From JBBQVS01 sp964250805 (GTDB lineage: Bacteria > Chloroflexota > Ktedonobacteria > Ktedonobacterales > Ktedonobacteraceae): a stretch of 44,713 bases of DNA. Where the stretch lies: NCBI GenBank assembly GCA_964250805.1, contig CAXUHG010000033.1, positions 1 through 44,713 of the forward strand. Reading direction: 5' to 3'. The translations under genes were made by a program, and so were the position numbers. The notes under the pieces are model-generated. The model searched no databases and was not told the DNA's origin. It was given only the letters and a program-made list of their open reading frames with translations. Below, piece after piece: positions 8,496-15,861 of the stretch (positions within the stretch are counted from its first letter, which is position 1; every line of letters begins with the position of its first letter).

Positions 8496-8620
8496 GTAGG
8501 GGTCTAATTCATTACACCCTTGTTGACAATGCACCATTTGAGAGGGCTTGTAGACATGCTTTAACCCCCTTTGACATGCTATGTCGCCAACAGGATGTAA
8601 TGAATGAATTAGACCCCTAC
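8496..8620 (+). repeat. A-type palindromic element, copy 1
   Basis: This 125-bp element begins GTAGGGGTCTAATTCATTAC and ends with the complement, with an extra ATGA duplication in the right arm. Its interior (GCACCATTTG..., GACATGCTTTAACCCCCTTT, ATGTCGCCAACAGG) aligns with the elements at 15736-15854 (inverted) and 42258-42379. It lies between the possible small gene and the convergent GDSL gene. Confidence 0.85.
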
Positions 8621-8705
8621 AGTCGTTTCATTTCGTATTATGCGTTGTTGTGCAAGATATCTCCTCATGTGCGTCCGCCCGTTTTCAATGCGTATACTGC
8701 TACCC

Positions 8706-9581
8706 TTATTTAGCGCGGGTACGTTGGTCTGCATTGTTAATAATCTGTGAGAGATAAGCCTTAGCAATGACCCAATACCCCTTATTGGTTGCATGAATGT
8801 TTGTGTATTGACTACAAATCCAGGTATCGGTGCAAAGATTTGGGTCGGGAGTGGTCGCTGTATTGATGGCATCAAAGACATCTACAATGCTGCCATACGC
8901 ACTTACATCGTCTGCGAGATGCTGATTCAGTGTTTGTACATAGGGTGTCGTGTTGATGTTTGGACAGAACGTCTGATTCTGGAAGGGGTCGTAGTAGTTT
9001 CCTACGAGCAGTTGCCCTGTCTGATTCCCGTTCACCTGTAGGGCCGCGTGTAGTTGTGGCAGAATCGTCTGTGTGAGATTGTTATCAAGTGTTGCAAGAT
9101 CAGCGTTGAATTTGTCATCATTGACGGTGCAGTGGGCAAGATCAATGTTGGGTAAGACATCATTTGAACCAATATTCAGCGTGACGAGTGCAACATTGCC
9201 AGCGTTATTCTGTAAGTCCTGGAGAGCCGCCGTCAACTGTGGTGTTGTTCCAGTTTGTTTATTGGGACCTGGACAACCTCCATTGATGAAACTCGTACTC
9301 GTTTCTCCTGCACACGCGATATTACTCACGTCCGTAATGCCCAGGTGGTTAACCACTTTGGAAATGTCATCCACGTATCCATTTGTGTAGTTTCCATCAG
9401 GCTGATAACCGAAGGCGAGAGAGTCCCCTAACGCGAGGTAATGTGTCCCTTGAACGGCGTCTTGCTTATGCACACCTGCGGCTTGTGCGCTTTTATGAGA
9501 CCATTGCGTCACACTGACAACAGTGACGCTCAGCAGTAACGTGAGAGTGATGATGAAAAGAAGGCTACGCCTTTTCCACAT
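8706..9581 (-). CDS. Secreted SGNH/GDSL-family hydrolase
   Basis: This 291-residue esterase or lipase-like protein has an N-terminal signal peptide: basic MWKRR, a hydrophobic core to residue 27 and likely cleavage after AQA near residue 34. The GDSL block is LALGDSLAFGY with nucleophile Ser54. Block II is the Gly in CAGETS, block III is NIGSND with the oxyanion Asn, and the His of block V is in NIHATNKGY near the C-terminus, where most members read DxxHP. Such enzymes hydrolyse esters of lipids, acylated sugars or small molecules; the substrate is unknown. The ATG is preceded by AAAGGT. The gene is monocistronic and followed by an A-type palindromic element. Confidence 0.88.
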   Translation of the reverse strand: MWKRRSLLFIITLTLLLSVTVVSVTQWSHKSAQAAGVHKQDAVQGTHYLALGDSLAFGYQPDGNYTNGYVDDISKVVNHLGITDVSNIACAGETSTSFINGGCPGPNKQTGTTPQLTAALQDLQNNAGNVALVTLNIGSNDVLPNIDLAHCTVNDDKFNADLATLDNNLTQTILPQLHAALQVNGNQTGQLLVGNYYDPFQNQTFCPNINTTPYVQTLNQHLADDVSAYGSIVDVFDAINTATTPDPNLCTDTWICSQYTNIHATNKGYWVIAKAYLSQIINNADQRTRAK

Positions 9582-10165
9582 GGTAATTGACCTTTCTTGT
9601 TGGATAGCTTATACGAGTATAGGTGCTATCTATCTTCTTTGTTAGTAACAAGCGAACAATGTGCTTGTGTAAATAGAGCCGCTATTTCTTGTTGTCACAT
9701 TGTGAATGGTTTTTACCTTAGCCAGAAAGTGCTACAAAATGTCGTGCCTCAAACCGCGCCTCATTGAGATTTGTTACAACTCCTGTCTGAATTTGTGATC
9801 TCCACAAGGAAATTATGCTTGGCTCGTCCTCAGTATAGGGGCAACATGAGAAAATGATATGGTGCAGATGACCTATTTCGGTCTCTCTTTGTTGTACTTC
9901 AAGAGAAGGACATTTTCCTAGAAACTCTTTCCGACCTTTTGGGCTGGACACATCAGGAGTCTCTTTAGAGGAAAATGCTTGCTTGCTGGCACATGTTGCT
10001 CGGCTTTATCTTTTTAGGACCTTTGGTTGCTTGCTCATACAGCTCTATCAGGAGTCACATCATTTTTTCCTTGGAAGGTACTGCACTGAGTCGTTCTGCA
10101 AAATTTCTGAACAAAGAGGAGGTCGAGTAGTTACTACTCGACCCCCTATCAACGCATGGATGCAT
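9582..10165. other. 584-bp intergenic region, mostly without recognised content
   Basis: A short palindrome, TTGTTAGTAACAA, lies near 9640, upstream of the GDSL gene. A GTG-started frame of 77 codons on the minus strand (9718-9951) has a plausible sequence but no clear ribosome binding site or family, so I do not call it. A hairpin at 10121-10143 precedes the GNAT gene stop. Nothing else is seen. Confidence 0.4.
10121..10143 (-). terminator. Hairpin downstream of the GNAT gene
   Basis: GGTCGAGTAG and CTACTCGACC are perfect 10-bp arms around TTA. On the minus strand the stem is followed by TCCTCTTTG, a weak T tract, so a terminator for the GNAT/HTH-TPR transcript is plausible. Confidence 0.55.
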
Positions 10166-11014
10166 CTATCCCACTGCAAAACTTGCCTCTCCGTAAATCA
10201 TATCGCGGTGCAGCGATGGTACAGGAGGACCGAAACGCATATGCATATCTGTAACTTCCTCATGCAGAAAGCCATATCTGTGTAACAAGTTGTGTCCGCT
10301 CTCATTGGATAGAGGGATAGCAACGCTAGGAGGTGCCTGAAAAGGAAGCGTGAGGGCATGAGTCAATAACTTCTCGGCACTTTCAACAGTGCTTGCGACC
10401 CACGGGCCTAGCCCTTCCGATTTGGCAACGATGTAGCCCGTAATCGTTCCAGTAGCGTCGCGTGTTGCAAAGGCTCTTTGTGTATTCTTTGTCAAGTATG
10501 GTACAAATATCTTCTCACGCCTTGCTCCAAAGAATCTCTGATCAAATTCTACCAACTCTGAAATATCGCTTGCTTGTAACGATGAAACTTCATCGGAGAG
10601 CGGAATATTTTCTTGTGGAGTACTTAGACGCAAGAGAACTGTTTTGTCATCAGAGACGAAACCTATTCGCTTATAGAGTGAAGACGCTTTGGGATTTGAC
10701 TCAAGCAACAGAGTAGGACAGACTCGTTCATCGCGTGCCGTCATGATATGTCGTGTGAGTGCCTCACCAATCCCGCGACGTTGTACAGAAGGCTCAACAC
10801 AAATCATACCCACATAACTGAAAGAACCATAGTTGATCGCGCCTCCAAAGCCTACTGGCACATCGTCGAGGATAGCTAGCCAACACCCATCAGGTTGAAG
10901 GAGCCAGTAGCGATAAAGCATATCCTCACGATTATCGCTAAAATGATAGGCGTGTGCAAGAATGGCACTAGCAACAGGAATGTCTTGCTGAGTACATAGA
11001 CGAAACGAAAGCAT
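10166..11014 (-). CDS. GNAT acetyltransferase with second C-terminal GNAT-like domain
   Basis: The product is 282 residues. Residues 1-130 form a GNAT domain: FRLCTQQDIPVASAIL, VGFGGAINYGSFSYVGMICV and the acetyl-CoA-binding motif QRRGIGEALTRH, then NPKASSLYKRIGF. The rest resembles the YitH/Acetyltransf_18 type C-terminal domain (VEFDQRFFGARREKIF...GYIVAKSEGLGPWVA). It probably acetylates an amine-bearing small molecule; the acceptor is unknown. Its ATG overlaps the stop codon of the HTH-TPR regulator as TAATG, so the two are translationally coupled, which suggests the regulator responds to the same substrate or pathway. Confidence 0.88.
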   Translation of the reverse strand: MLSFRLCTQQDIPVASAILAHAYHFSDNREDMLYRYWLLQPDGCWLAILDDVPVGFGGAINYGSFSYVGMICVEPSVQRRGIGEALTRHIMTARDERVCPTLLLESNPKASSLYKRIGFVSDDKTVLLRLSTPQENIPLSDEVSSLQASDISELVEFDQRFFGARREKIFVPYLTKNTQRAFATRDATGTITGYIVAKSEGLGPWVASTVESAEKLLTHALTLPFQAPPSVAIPLSNESGHNLLHRYGFLHEEVTDMHMRFGPPVPSLHRDMIYGEASFAVG

Positions 11015-12387
11015 TATACCCCTTTTTCTGGCTGCACCTGGAAATACGTACTGAGCATCAGACCCAGGTCTTTCACTTCACGATGGCTCTTGTACGGACT
11101 CTTGAGGAGTTGACCATGAATACCACCGATAATAGCAATATTGCTCGTTGAGTGAATATCCTTGCACACGAGAAGCGCATTTGTCGCTCGTCTAGTTGCC
11201 TCATAATATTCCTTACAGTCAATGTACGCCTGGGCATAGAGGATATCTATCCATGCATAGCGACGCGTCTGATTGCGCCCAATCCCCTTCTCATCTCTCA
11301 GGCGTTCTACGTAGTCAAGTTCCTCGATAGCTTTTTCAGGACGCCCAATTGCGGTAAGGGTGATAGCACTATTCACATGATACATTCCCTCATTTAAGCG
11401 TCCCATAGGGATGTAAGAAGTATCAAGTTCTCCCACTCCTACAGCATCTTCTGCTTGCTCTATAAGACGCTGTGCAATAGCTATGTCTGTATTGCTTCGT
11501 TTGATTGTTCCATATGCGCGACTTAATTCTAATTTGATGATCCCTTTCAACTGGGGATTTGCATAGGGAAGTGCTTGGTCAAAATCGTCTATCGCTGCCT
11601 GAATTTTACTTGTATCCCTTGTAAGAATACCTGTGGCGTCTGCATTCCCAAAGCATCCTCTAACAAGAAGCGTGTGTCCACGCGAATACAAAGCATTCGC
11701 TATCATAGGCTCCTGATGTAATTCTTGTGCTATCTGGATAGCTTTACTACCATAGGAATATGAGAGAGCAAATGCCCGTTGATCGTTTGTGATGACATCC
11801 CCTAATAAGTAATAGTTATGCAGCAGTATCTGTATATGTTCCTTTAAGCGACCCTTACTGAATTGTTCCAAATATTTCAAGCGCGTTATTGCTATATCTA
11901 CATCTTCAAGAAGATTATAGGCAGTATTCGTATAATGCAATTGCCAGAGAAAACTCACCTCTTTTTCATGATGTGCTACATCTTCTAAAACGCTTTTTGC
12001 TGGTTTTGTAGGGGAGAATGTATTGGAAAGTGTTTCCTGATTGGGTTTGAACAATACTTGTTCGAGTGGCGAAAGTCCAAGTAGCGCATAGGGAATATGA
12101 AGCATATCCGCTAAGAGTCGTCGGCGCGTAATGTCGGTCGGTATTCTATTTTCCTTTTCCATGTTGAGTATCCAGGAAGCCGTGATAGGTCGGGCTTGCG
12201 TTCCTTTCTTTTCTAAGCATCGTTGCTTGTCAAGAGCGGCACTATACAACTTTGCGGCTTCTTCAGCACTCATCGCCATTCTCAGTCGATAGTCACGCAT
12301 TACCTCGCCCGCATGAGGCCAACCATCTTCCTGTGCAGTGTAGGGGCCATACTTCCCGCCTTCGCCCCAGAACTGTTGCTGTGTCAT
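11014..12387 (-). CDS. HTH (XRE-like) regulator with C-terminal TPR-like helical repeats
   Basis: This 457-residue protein has a helix-turn-helix at about residues 28-105 (VMRDYRLRMAMSAEEAAKLY ... ITASWILNMEKENRIPTDIT), typical of XRE family proteins. The remaining 330 residues are tetratricopeptide-like helical pairs (for example EAARRATNALLVCKDI-type and GRPEKAIEELDYVERL). Such architectures occur in signal-peptide- or ligand-sensing regulators of secondary metabolism and development. The start has an ideal AAGGAGGAG. It heads a two-gene unit with the GNAT gene and is divergent from the small genes beginning at 12618. The ligand and DNA site are unknown. Confidence 0.85.
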   Translation of the reverse strand: MTQQQFWGEGGKYGPYTAQEDGWPHAGEVMRDYRLRMAMSAEEAAKLYSAALDKQRCLEKKGTQARPITASWILNMEKENRIPTDITRRRLLADMLHIPYALLGLSPLEQVLFKPNQETLSNTFSPTKPAKSVLEDVAHHEKEVSFLWQLHYTNTAYNLLEDVDIAITRLKYLEQFSKGRLKEHIQILLHNYYLLGDVITNDQRAFALSYSYGSKAIQIAQELHQEPMIANALYSRGHTLLVRGCFGNADATGILTRDTSKIQAAIDDFDQALPYANPQLKGIIKLELSRAYGTIKRSNTDIAIAQRLIEQAEDAVGVGELDTSYIPMGRLNEGMYHVNSAITLTAIGRPEKAIEELDYVERLRDEKGIGRNQTRRYAWIDILYAQAYIDCKEYYEATRRATNALLVCKDIHSTSNIAIIGGIHGQLLKSPYKSHREVKDLGLMLSTYFQVQPEKGV

Positions 12388-12617
12388 GGTTCTCTCCTCC
12401 TTCTCGATTTCAACCTACTTCTAGTATACGGGATATTTGCGTTTCCAAATGCCCTATAGGTAGCAATCCCACTGGCAAGTGGGGAAGGGGAAAAACACAC
12501 GCTTGACGAGAAACATTCATGGTACTCTCAGAACAGGGAATGCGAGCGAGCCATCTTTCAGGCTTGAGTATATCACTATACAAAAGAAGAGCGCAAATAC
12601 TCGAAAGGAGTATCAAT

Positions 12618-12857
12618 ATGACAGAAGCACCCACAAACACGAGTGAGGTTGCACGTTTAATGAGCAAAATTTCGCAAGAATACGAGGCTGCCCAATCCGG
12701 TCTCTCCGGTCTGGCCTATGGCACAGCACGACACGATTTTATCAATGCTCGTATGGAAAATATTGCCGTGTTACACAGAGAACTGGCGCATGAAATTGGA
12801 CCTGCACAAGCCATCAAGCTGGTCGCGGAGATGGCAGAAGGGACACAACAATCATGA
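12618..12857 (+). CDS. Small protein of unknown function
   Basis: The 79-residue product starts at ATG 12618 (MTEAPTNTSEVARLMSKISQ) with GAAAGGAG 7 nt upstream; the frame is open further 5' but has no better start. It is predicted to be mostly helical, charged and soluble. No family is recognised. Its TGA overlaps the ATG of the next gene as ATGA, so the two are translationally coupled. The divergent HTH-TPR gene shares the 230-bp upstream region. Confidence 0.75.
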   Translation: MTEAPTNTSEVARLMSKISQEYEAAQSGLSGLAYGTARHDFINARMENIAVLHRELAHEIGPAQAIKLVAEMAEGTQQS

Positions 12858-13141
12858 TTTACGAACAACCCACACAACCTCTCGCACCCTTCTGGGCACG
12901 GCGGCCCACCTTCAAACAATTCCGCGAACGCTATCATCTCACGTATTTCGAGATTGCACAACGCGCACAGGTGCGCCCTTGTATCGTGTACTGGATGGAG
13001 TGCGGCTACAAAACCGAGTTCGCGTTGGCGGTGCGTATCCTGGCGGTGTTCTCCCAGCGAGCAGGGCGCACGGTACGCTTTGAGGAGATGCAAGGGGTCC
13101 ACCTCAAACAGAATTTTGTTGTGCCGTCAACAACACGTTGA
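12854..13141 (+). CDS. Small HTH protein
   Basis: The product is 95 residues. Residues 18-70 (FKQFRERYHLTYFEIAQRAQ ... VYWMECGYKTEFALAVRILA) have the pattern of an XRE-type helix-turn-helix: recognition segment VRPCIVYWMECG and a C-terminal helix resembling VRILAVFSQRAG. It is coupled by ATGA to the preceding 79-residue gene, so both may act together, possibly as a DNA-binding regulator with a partner. A toxin-antitoxin arrangement was considered but neither protein looks like a known toxin. Confidence 0.7.
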   Translation: MIYEQPTQPLAPFWARRPTFKQFRERYHLTYFEIAQRAQVRPCIVYWMECGYKTEFALAVRILAVFSQRAGRTVRFEEMQGVHLKQNFVVPSTTR

Positions 13142-13144
13142 TGG

Positions 13145-13210
13145 TGTAGGAGCTATAATTCATTACGCCCTGAAACGGCATCACACACCATTTCCAGGAA
13201 TTGAGGAACG
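13145..13210 (+). repeat. Half (relic) of an A-type palindromic element
   Basis: GTAGGAGCTATAATTCATTACGCCC at 13145 matches the left end of the elements at 36105 and 2043. CACACCATTTCCAGGA matches the A-type interior, and ATTGAGGAACG recurs in the element at 36105. No complementary right arm is present. The relic ends just before the ribosome binding site of the next gene. Confidence 0.6.
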
Positions 13211-13231
13211 TTATCGATAAGGAGGTCTGAT

Positions 13232-13675
13232 ATGTCTCAAGAACCACAGACCACGTCTATCACCAATCCTTCGCCCGTTGAACTCGCCTTGCATTACGCA
13301 CAATTCGATCTGTTGCTAGAGTTACAGAGGCTCTTTCCCGACATCATCCTAACCTGTGTTACAGAGCGTGGCAACATCTATCGCGTCTCGTTTTCACGCA
13401 ATAGAGAAGGGGTGATGCAACGCCGCTTCTTGCGCGACCATGCGATCAAGTTTGTGGAGCGGGAGCGTGAACGTGAGGAGATGCTGAGAGCCTTTTTTCA
13501 CGGCGTGGAACTGGAAGGCCATCCAATTGAGATGGTGACGGTGCGGCGCGTCATGGACCAGCCTGAGTATCAGAGCGTGAGGCTGACTACTGCCGAAGAT
13601 GAGGTGATGCTGCGCTTTCCGCCCCAGTGGAGTTTTGGGCAAGAGCGGCTATTACCGATTCCTGAGCCTCTGTAG
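13232..13675 (+). CDS. Protein of unknown function (147 aa)
   Basis: The ATG has an excellent AAGGAGG 7 nt upstream, so the gene is expressed. The protein is soluble, with an amphipathic start (VELALHYAQFDLLLELQRLF), a beta stretch (IILTCVTERGNIYRVSF) and a charged middle helix full of Arg and Glu near residues 68-85. No known motif is seen. It may be co-transcribed with the two small genes upstream, 90 bp away across a palindrome relic. A complete B-type element follows it. Confidence 0.7.
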   Translation: MSQEPQTTSITNPSPVELALHYAQFDLLLELQRLFPDIILTCVTERGNIYRVSFSRNREGVMQRRFLRDHAIKFVEREREREEMLRAFFHGVELEGHPIEMVTVRRVMDQPEYQSVRLTTAEDEVMLRFPPQWSFGQERLLPIPEPL

Positions 13676-13701
13676 GGATATGCCAATGTTGACGCGCGAT
13701 A

Positions 13702-13838
13702 ATTCGTAGGGACCAGATTTATCGCGTCCGAGGCGTGATTTATCACGCGAGATCAATTGTTACACCTTTTGTATGTGATTAAAAGAATCTCGCTCAATGA
13801 ATTGAGCAACGGACGCCATAAATGTGGTCCCTACGAAT
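13702..13838 (+). repeat. B-type palindromic element, copy 1
   Basis: The 137-bp element has outer arms ATTCGTAGGGACC...GGTCCCTACGAAT. Two nested mini-hairpins sit inside the outer stem: GCGTGATTTATCACGC at 13733-13748 and GCTCAATGAATTGAGC at 13792-13807. The reverse complement of the element at 44539-44680 aligns with it at both ends, but the centre differs. It lies between convergent genes. Confidence 0.85.
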
Positions 13839-13857
13839 ATCATTCAGATGATGTATT

Positions 13858-15696
13858 CTACTCATCCTTCCCAATTGGCAATAGCACGGGCACAAACCCC
13901 TCCCCTGGTTGGTAGTCGGGCGATTGGTGGCGGAAGTAGGTGTTGTAGAGGTCGGCGTAGTGCCCACCACGTTTCATCAGGGCGTCGTGGTTGCCCTCTT
14001 CGACGATGCGCCCTTTGTCTAGCACGATAATGCGGTCGGCGTAGCGAATGGTCGAGAGGCGGTGCGCGATGATGATCGAGGTGCGATGAGCTAGCACGGT
14101 GTCCAGTCCCTCTTGAATCTGTGCCTCGGTGAGTGGGTCAACGCTCGCCGTTGCCTCGTCGAGTATGATAATCGAGGGGTTTTGTAGCAGTACACGCGCC
14201 AGTGCCACAAGCTGTCGCTGCCCCATCGAAAGCGACTTACCAGCCTCTCCAACCAGCGTCTCAACTCCCTCTGGCAACGCCTCTAGCCAGTCGCCGTTAC
14301 CAATTTGTCGCGCTATCGCCAGCACCTCCTCGTCGCTTGCCTCTGGTCGCGCATAACGGATATTGTCGGCAACAGTACCAGAAAAGAGAAACGGCACCTG
14401 TGGCACGATACCGAGCAGACGGTGATAGGCGATCAGGTCGAAGCTACGGATATCCTGACCATCAATCAGCAACTCCCCACCTTGAAACTCGTAGAAGCGC
14501 GACACCAGCCTGCCAAGACTCGATTTACCCGCCCCCGTATGTCCCACTAGCGCGACGGTCTCACCTGCCGCAATCGTCAGGTTAAAGTCGGCTAGCACCG
14601 TCTGGCGGTCGTCGTAGCTGAAGAAGACGTGCTGAAACTCAATTTTGCCATCCAGATGCGTTACGAGTTGGTTATCGTTCTGATGCACACGCGGCTCCGC
14701 ATCCAGCAATGCGAAGATACGCTCACTCGCCGCCAGACCTAGCTGGAACTGGCTCCAGAACGACGCGATACTTGTCAAAGGAAACCAGAGTAGACCAATT
14801 CCCTGCACAAACAGGAACCACTCGCCTAGTGAGATCGTATGCCCAAGCACTCTCTGTCCACCGAAGTAGACCACGATGGTTGTACCCAAATTAGCAATGA
14901 TGAGCAGAATGGGGAAGACGCCATTATAGAGAAAACCAGAACGCACATTCACATGGTACGCCTGCTCATTGACCTTCTTGAACTCGTCGTACATGTTCTG
15001 CTCTTGCCGAAAGTTCTTCGCAACGGTGATGCCGCTAATAACCTCTTGCACATTGGCATTGACGCGTCCACTTGAGCGTTGCGAGCGTTGCGTCAAAGTA
15101 CGTGCGATACGACGAAAACTCAGTGCAACGAGAACGATAGCTGGTGCAATCGTAAAGGCTAGCAGCGCGAGTATCACATTTCTTGAGAGCAGAACTGCCG
15201 CCACCAGAAAGAACAATAGAAACTGGCTGAGTAGATTGAGCGTGAGCGTAACAACCGTTGCGAATTTCTCAGTGTCCGACGTAACGCGACTTACGATCTT
15301 ACCGCTTGAAAACTCATCAAAGAACGACATGTCGCGTTCCATCACCGCGTTGAAGGCATCGGTCTGTATCTGCAACACCACGTCGCCAACCGCCTTCGCG
15401 CTATACCACTGGCGAAACAGGTTGCATGTCCACGAAAGTACGCCCGATATTAGAATGAACGTCACAAGCAGGGTAGCCGTTTGCGTTGCCTTTGACGATG
15501 TGAGGGCGTCAATTCCTTGCGAAACCAGAATGGGAAAGGCGGTGTCCAGCAGCGAACTAAGCACGATCAACACCGTCAAAAAGATCAGAATGCCCACTTT
15601 GGGGCGAAAGTACTTGAGAATGCGCCCTACGAGTTGACTATCTTTGTATGTGCGGTCGTATGCCTCGGCATCCAGACCCTCCATGATGAAACCCAT
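13858..15696 (-). CDS. ABC exporter half, canonical ATPase subunit
   Basis: This 612-residue half-transporter has six membrane helices in an ABC type-1 domain (about residues 30-320) and a C-terminal ATPase. Walker A is GHTGAGKSS (Lys391), the Walker B glutamate is Glu514 in ILDEATASVD, and the switch is AHRLST. The signature is degenerate: LSMGQRQ. The partner gene upstream has the opposite pattern (good signature, Asp for Glu), which is the known hallmark of heterodimeric exporters such as TM287/288, BmrCD and LmrCD with one active and one degenerate site. It should therefore be the BmrD/YheH-like half. Such pumps export drugs, lipids or peptides. The ATG is preceded by GAGGAGGAC. Confidence 0.93.
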   Translation of the reverse strand: MGFIMEGLDAEAYDRTYKDSQLVGRILKYFRPKVGILIFLTVLIVLSSLLDTAFPILVSQGIDALTSSKATQTATLLVTFILISGVLSWTCNLFRQWYSAKAVGDVVLQIQTDAFNAVMERDMSFFDEFSSGKIVSRVTSDTEKFATVVTLTLNLLSQFLLFFLVAAVLLSRNVILALLAFTIAPAIVLVALSFRRIARTLTQRSQRSSGRVNANVQEVISGITVAKNFRQEQNMYDEFKKVNEQAYHVNVRSGFLYNGVFPILLIIANLGTTIVVYFGGQRVLGHTISLGEWFLFVQGIGLLWFPLTSIASFWSQFQLGLAASERIFALLDAEPRVHQNDNQLVTHLDGKIEFQHVFFSYDDRQTVLADFNLTIAAGETVALVGHTGAGKSSLGRLVSRFYEFQGGELLIDGQDIRSFDLIAYHRLLGIVPQVPFLFSGTVADNIRYARPEASDEEVLAIARQIGNGDWLEALPEGVETLVGEAGKSLSMGQRQLVALARVLLQNPSIIILDEATASVDPLTEAQIQEGLDTVLAHRTSIIIAHRLSTIRYADRIIVLDKGRIVEEGNHDALMKRGGHYADLYNTYFRHQSPDYQPGEGFVPVLLPIGKDE

Positions 15697-15735
15697 GTTG
15701 TGGTGTCCTCCTCGAAATTGGTATATGTCGATGGT

Positions 15736-15854
15736 TAGGGGTCTAATTCATTACACCCTGTTGGCGACCTACCATGCTAAAAAGGGTTGAACCATGTCTC
15801 AATGTCCTGTGAAATGGTACACTGCCAACAGGGTGTAATGAATTAGACCCCTAC
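15736..15854 (-). repeat. A-type palindromic element, copy 2 (inverted relative to copies 1 and 3)
   Basis: The arms TAGGGGTCTAATTCATTACA and their complement enclose an interior whose reverse complement reads GTTCAACCC-TTTTTAGCATGG-TAGGTCGCCAACAGGG, matching copies 1 and 3. It lies inside the presumed ABC exporter operon, between the two half-transporter genes, where a strong hairpin could reduce expression of the downstream half. Confidence 0.85.
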
Positions 15855-15861
15855 AATTCCT

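Noticed and set aside
8496..8620. Insertion sequence with a transposase
   Set aside because: The element has terminal inverted repeats but only about 125 bp and no open reading frame.
9718..9951. 77-codon minus-strand frame starting with GTG
   Set aside because: The sequence is not implausible, but there is no ribosome binding site, promoter or recognisable family.
12618..13141. Toxin-antitoxin pair
   Set aside because: Small coupled genes with an HTH fit the layout, but neither product resembles a known toxin.
14969..15637. 222-codon plus-strand open frame opposite the ABC exporter
   Set aside because: It is antisense to clear ABC transporter membrane-domain coding and has a biased Ser/Arg composition.
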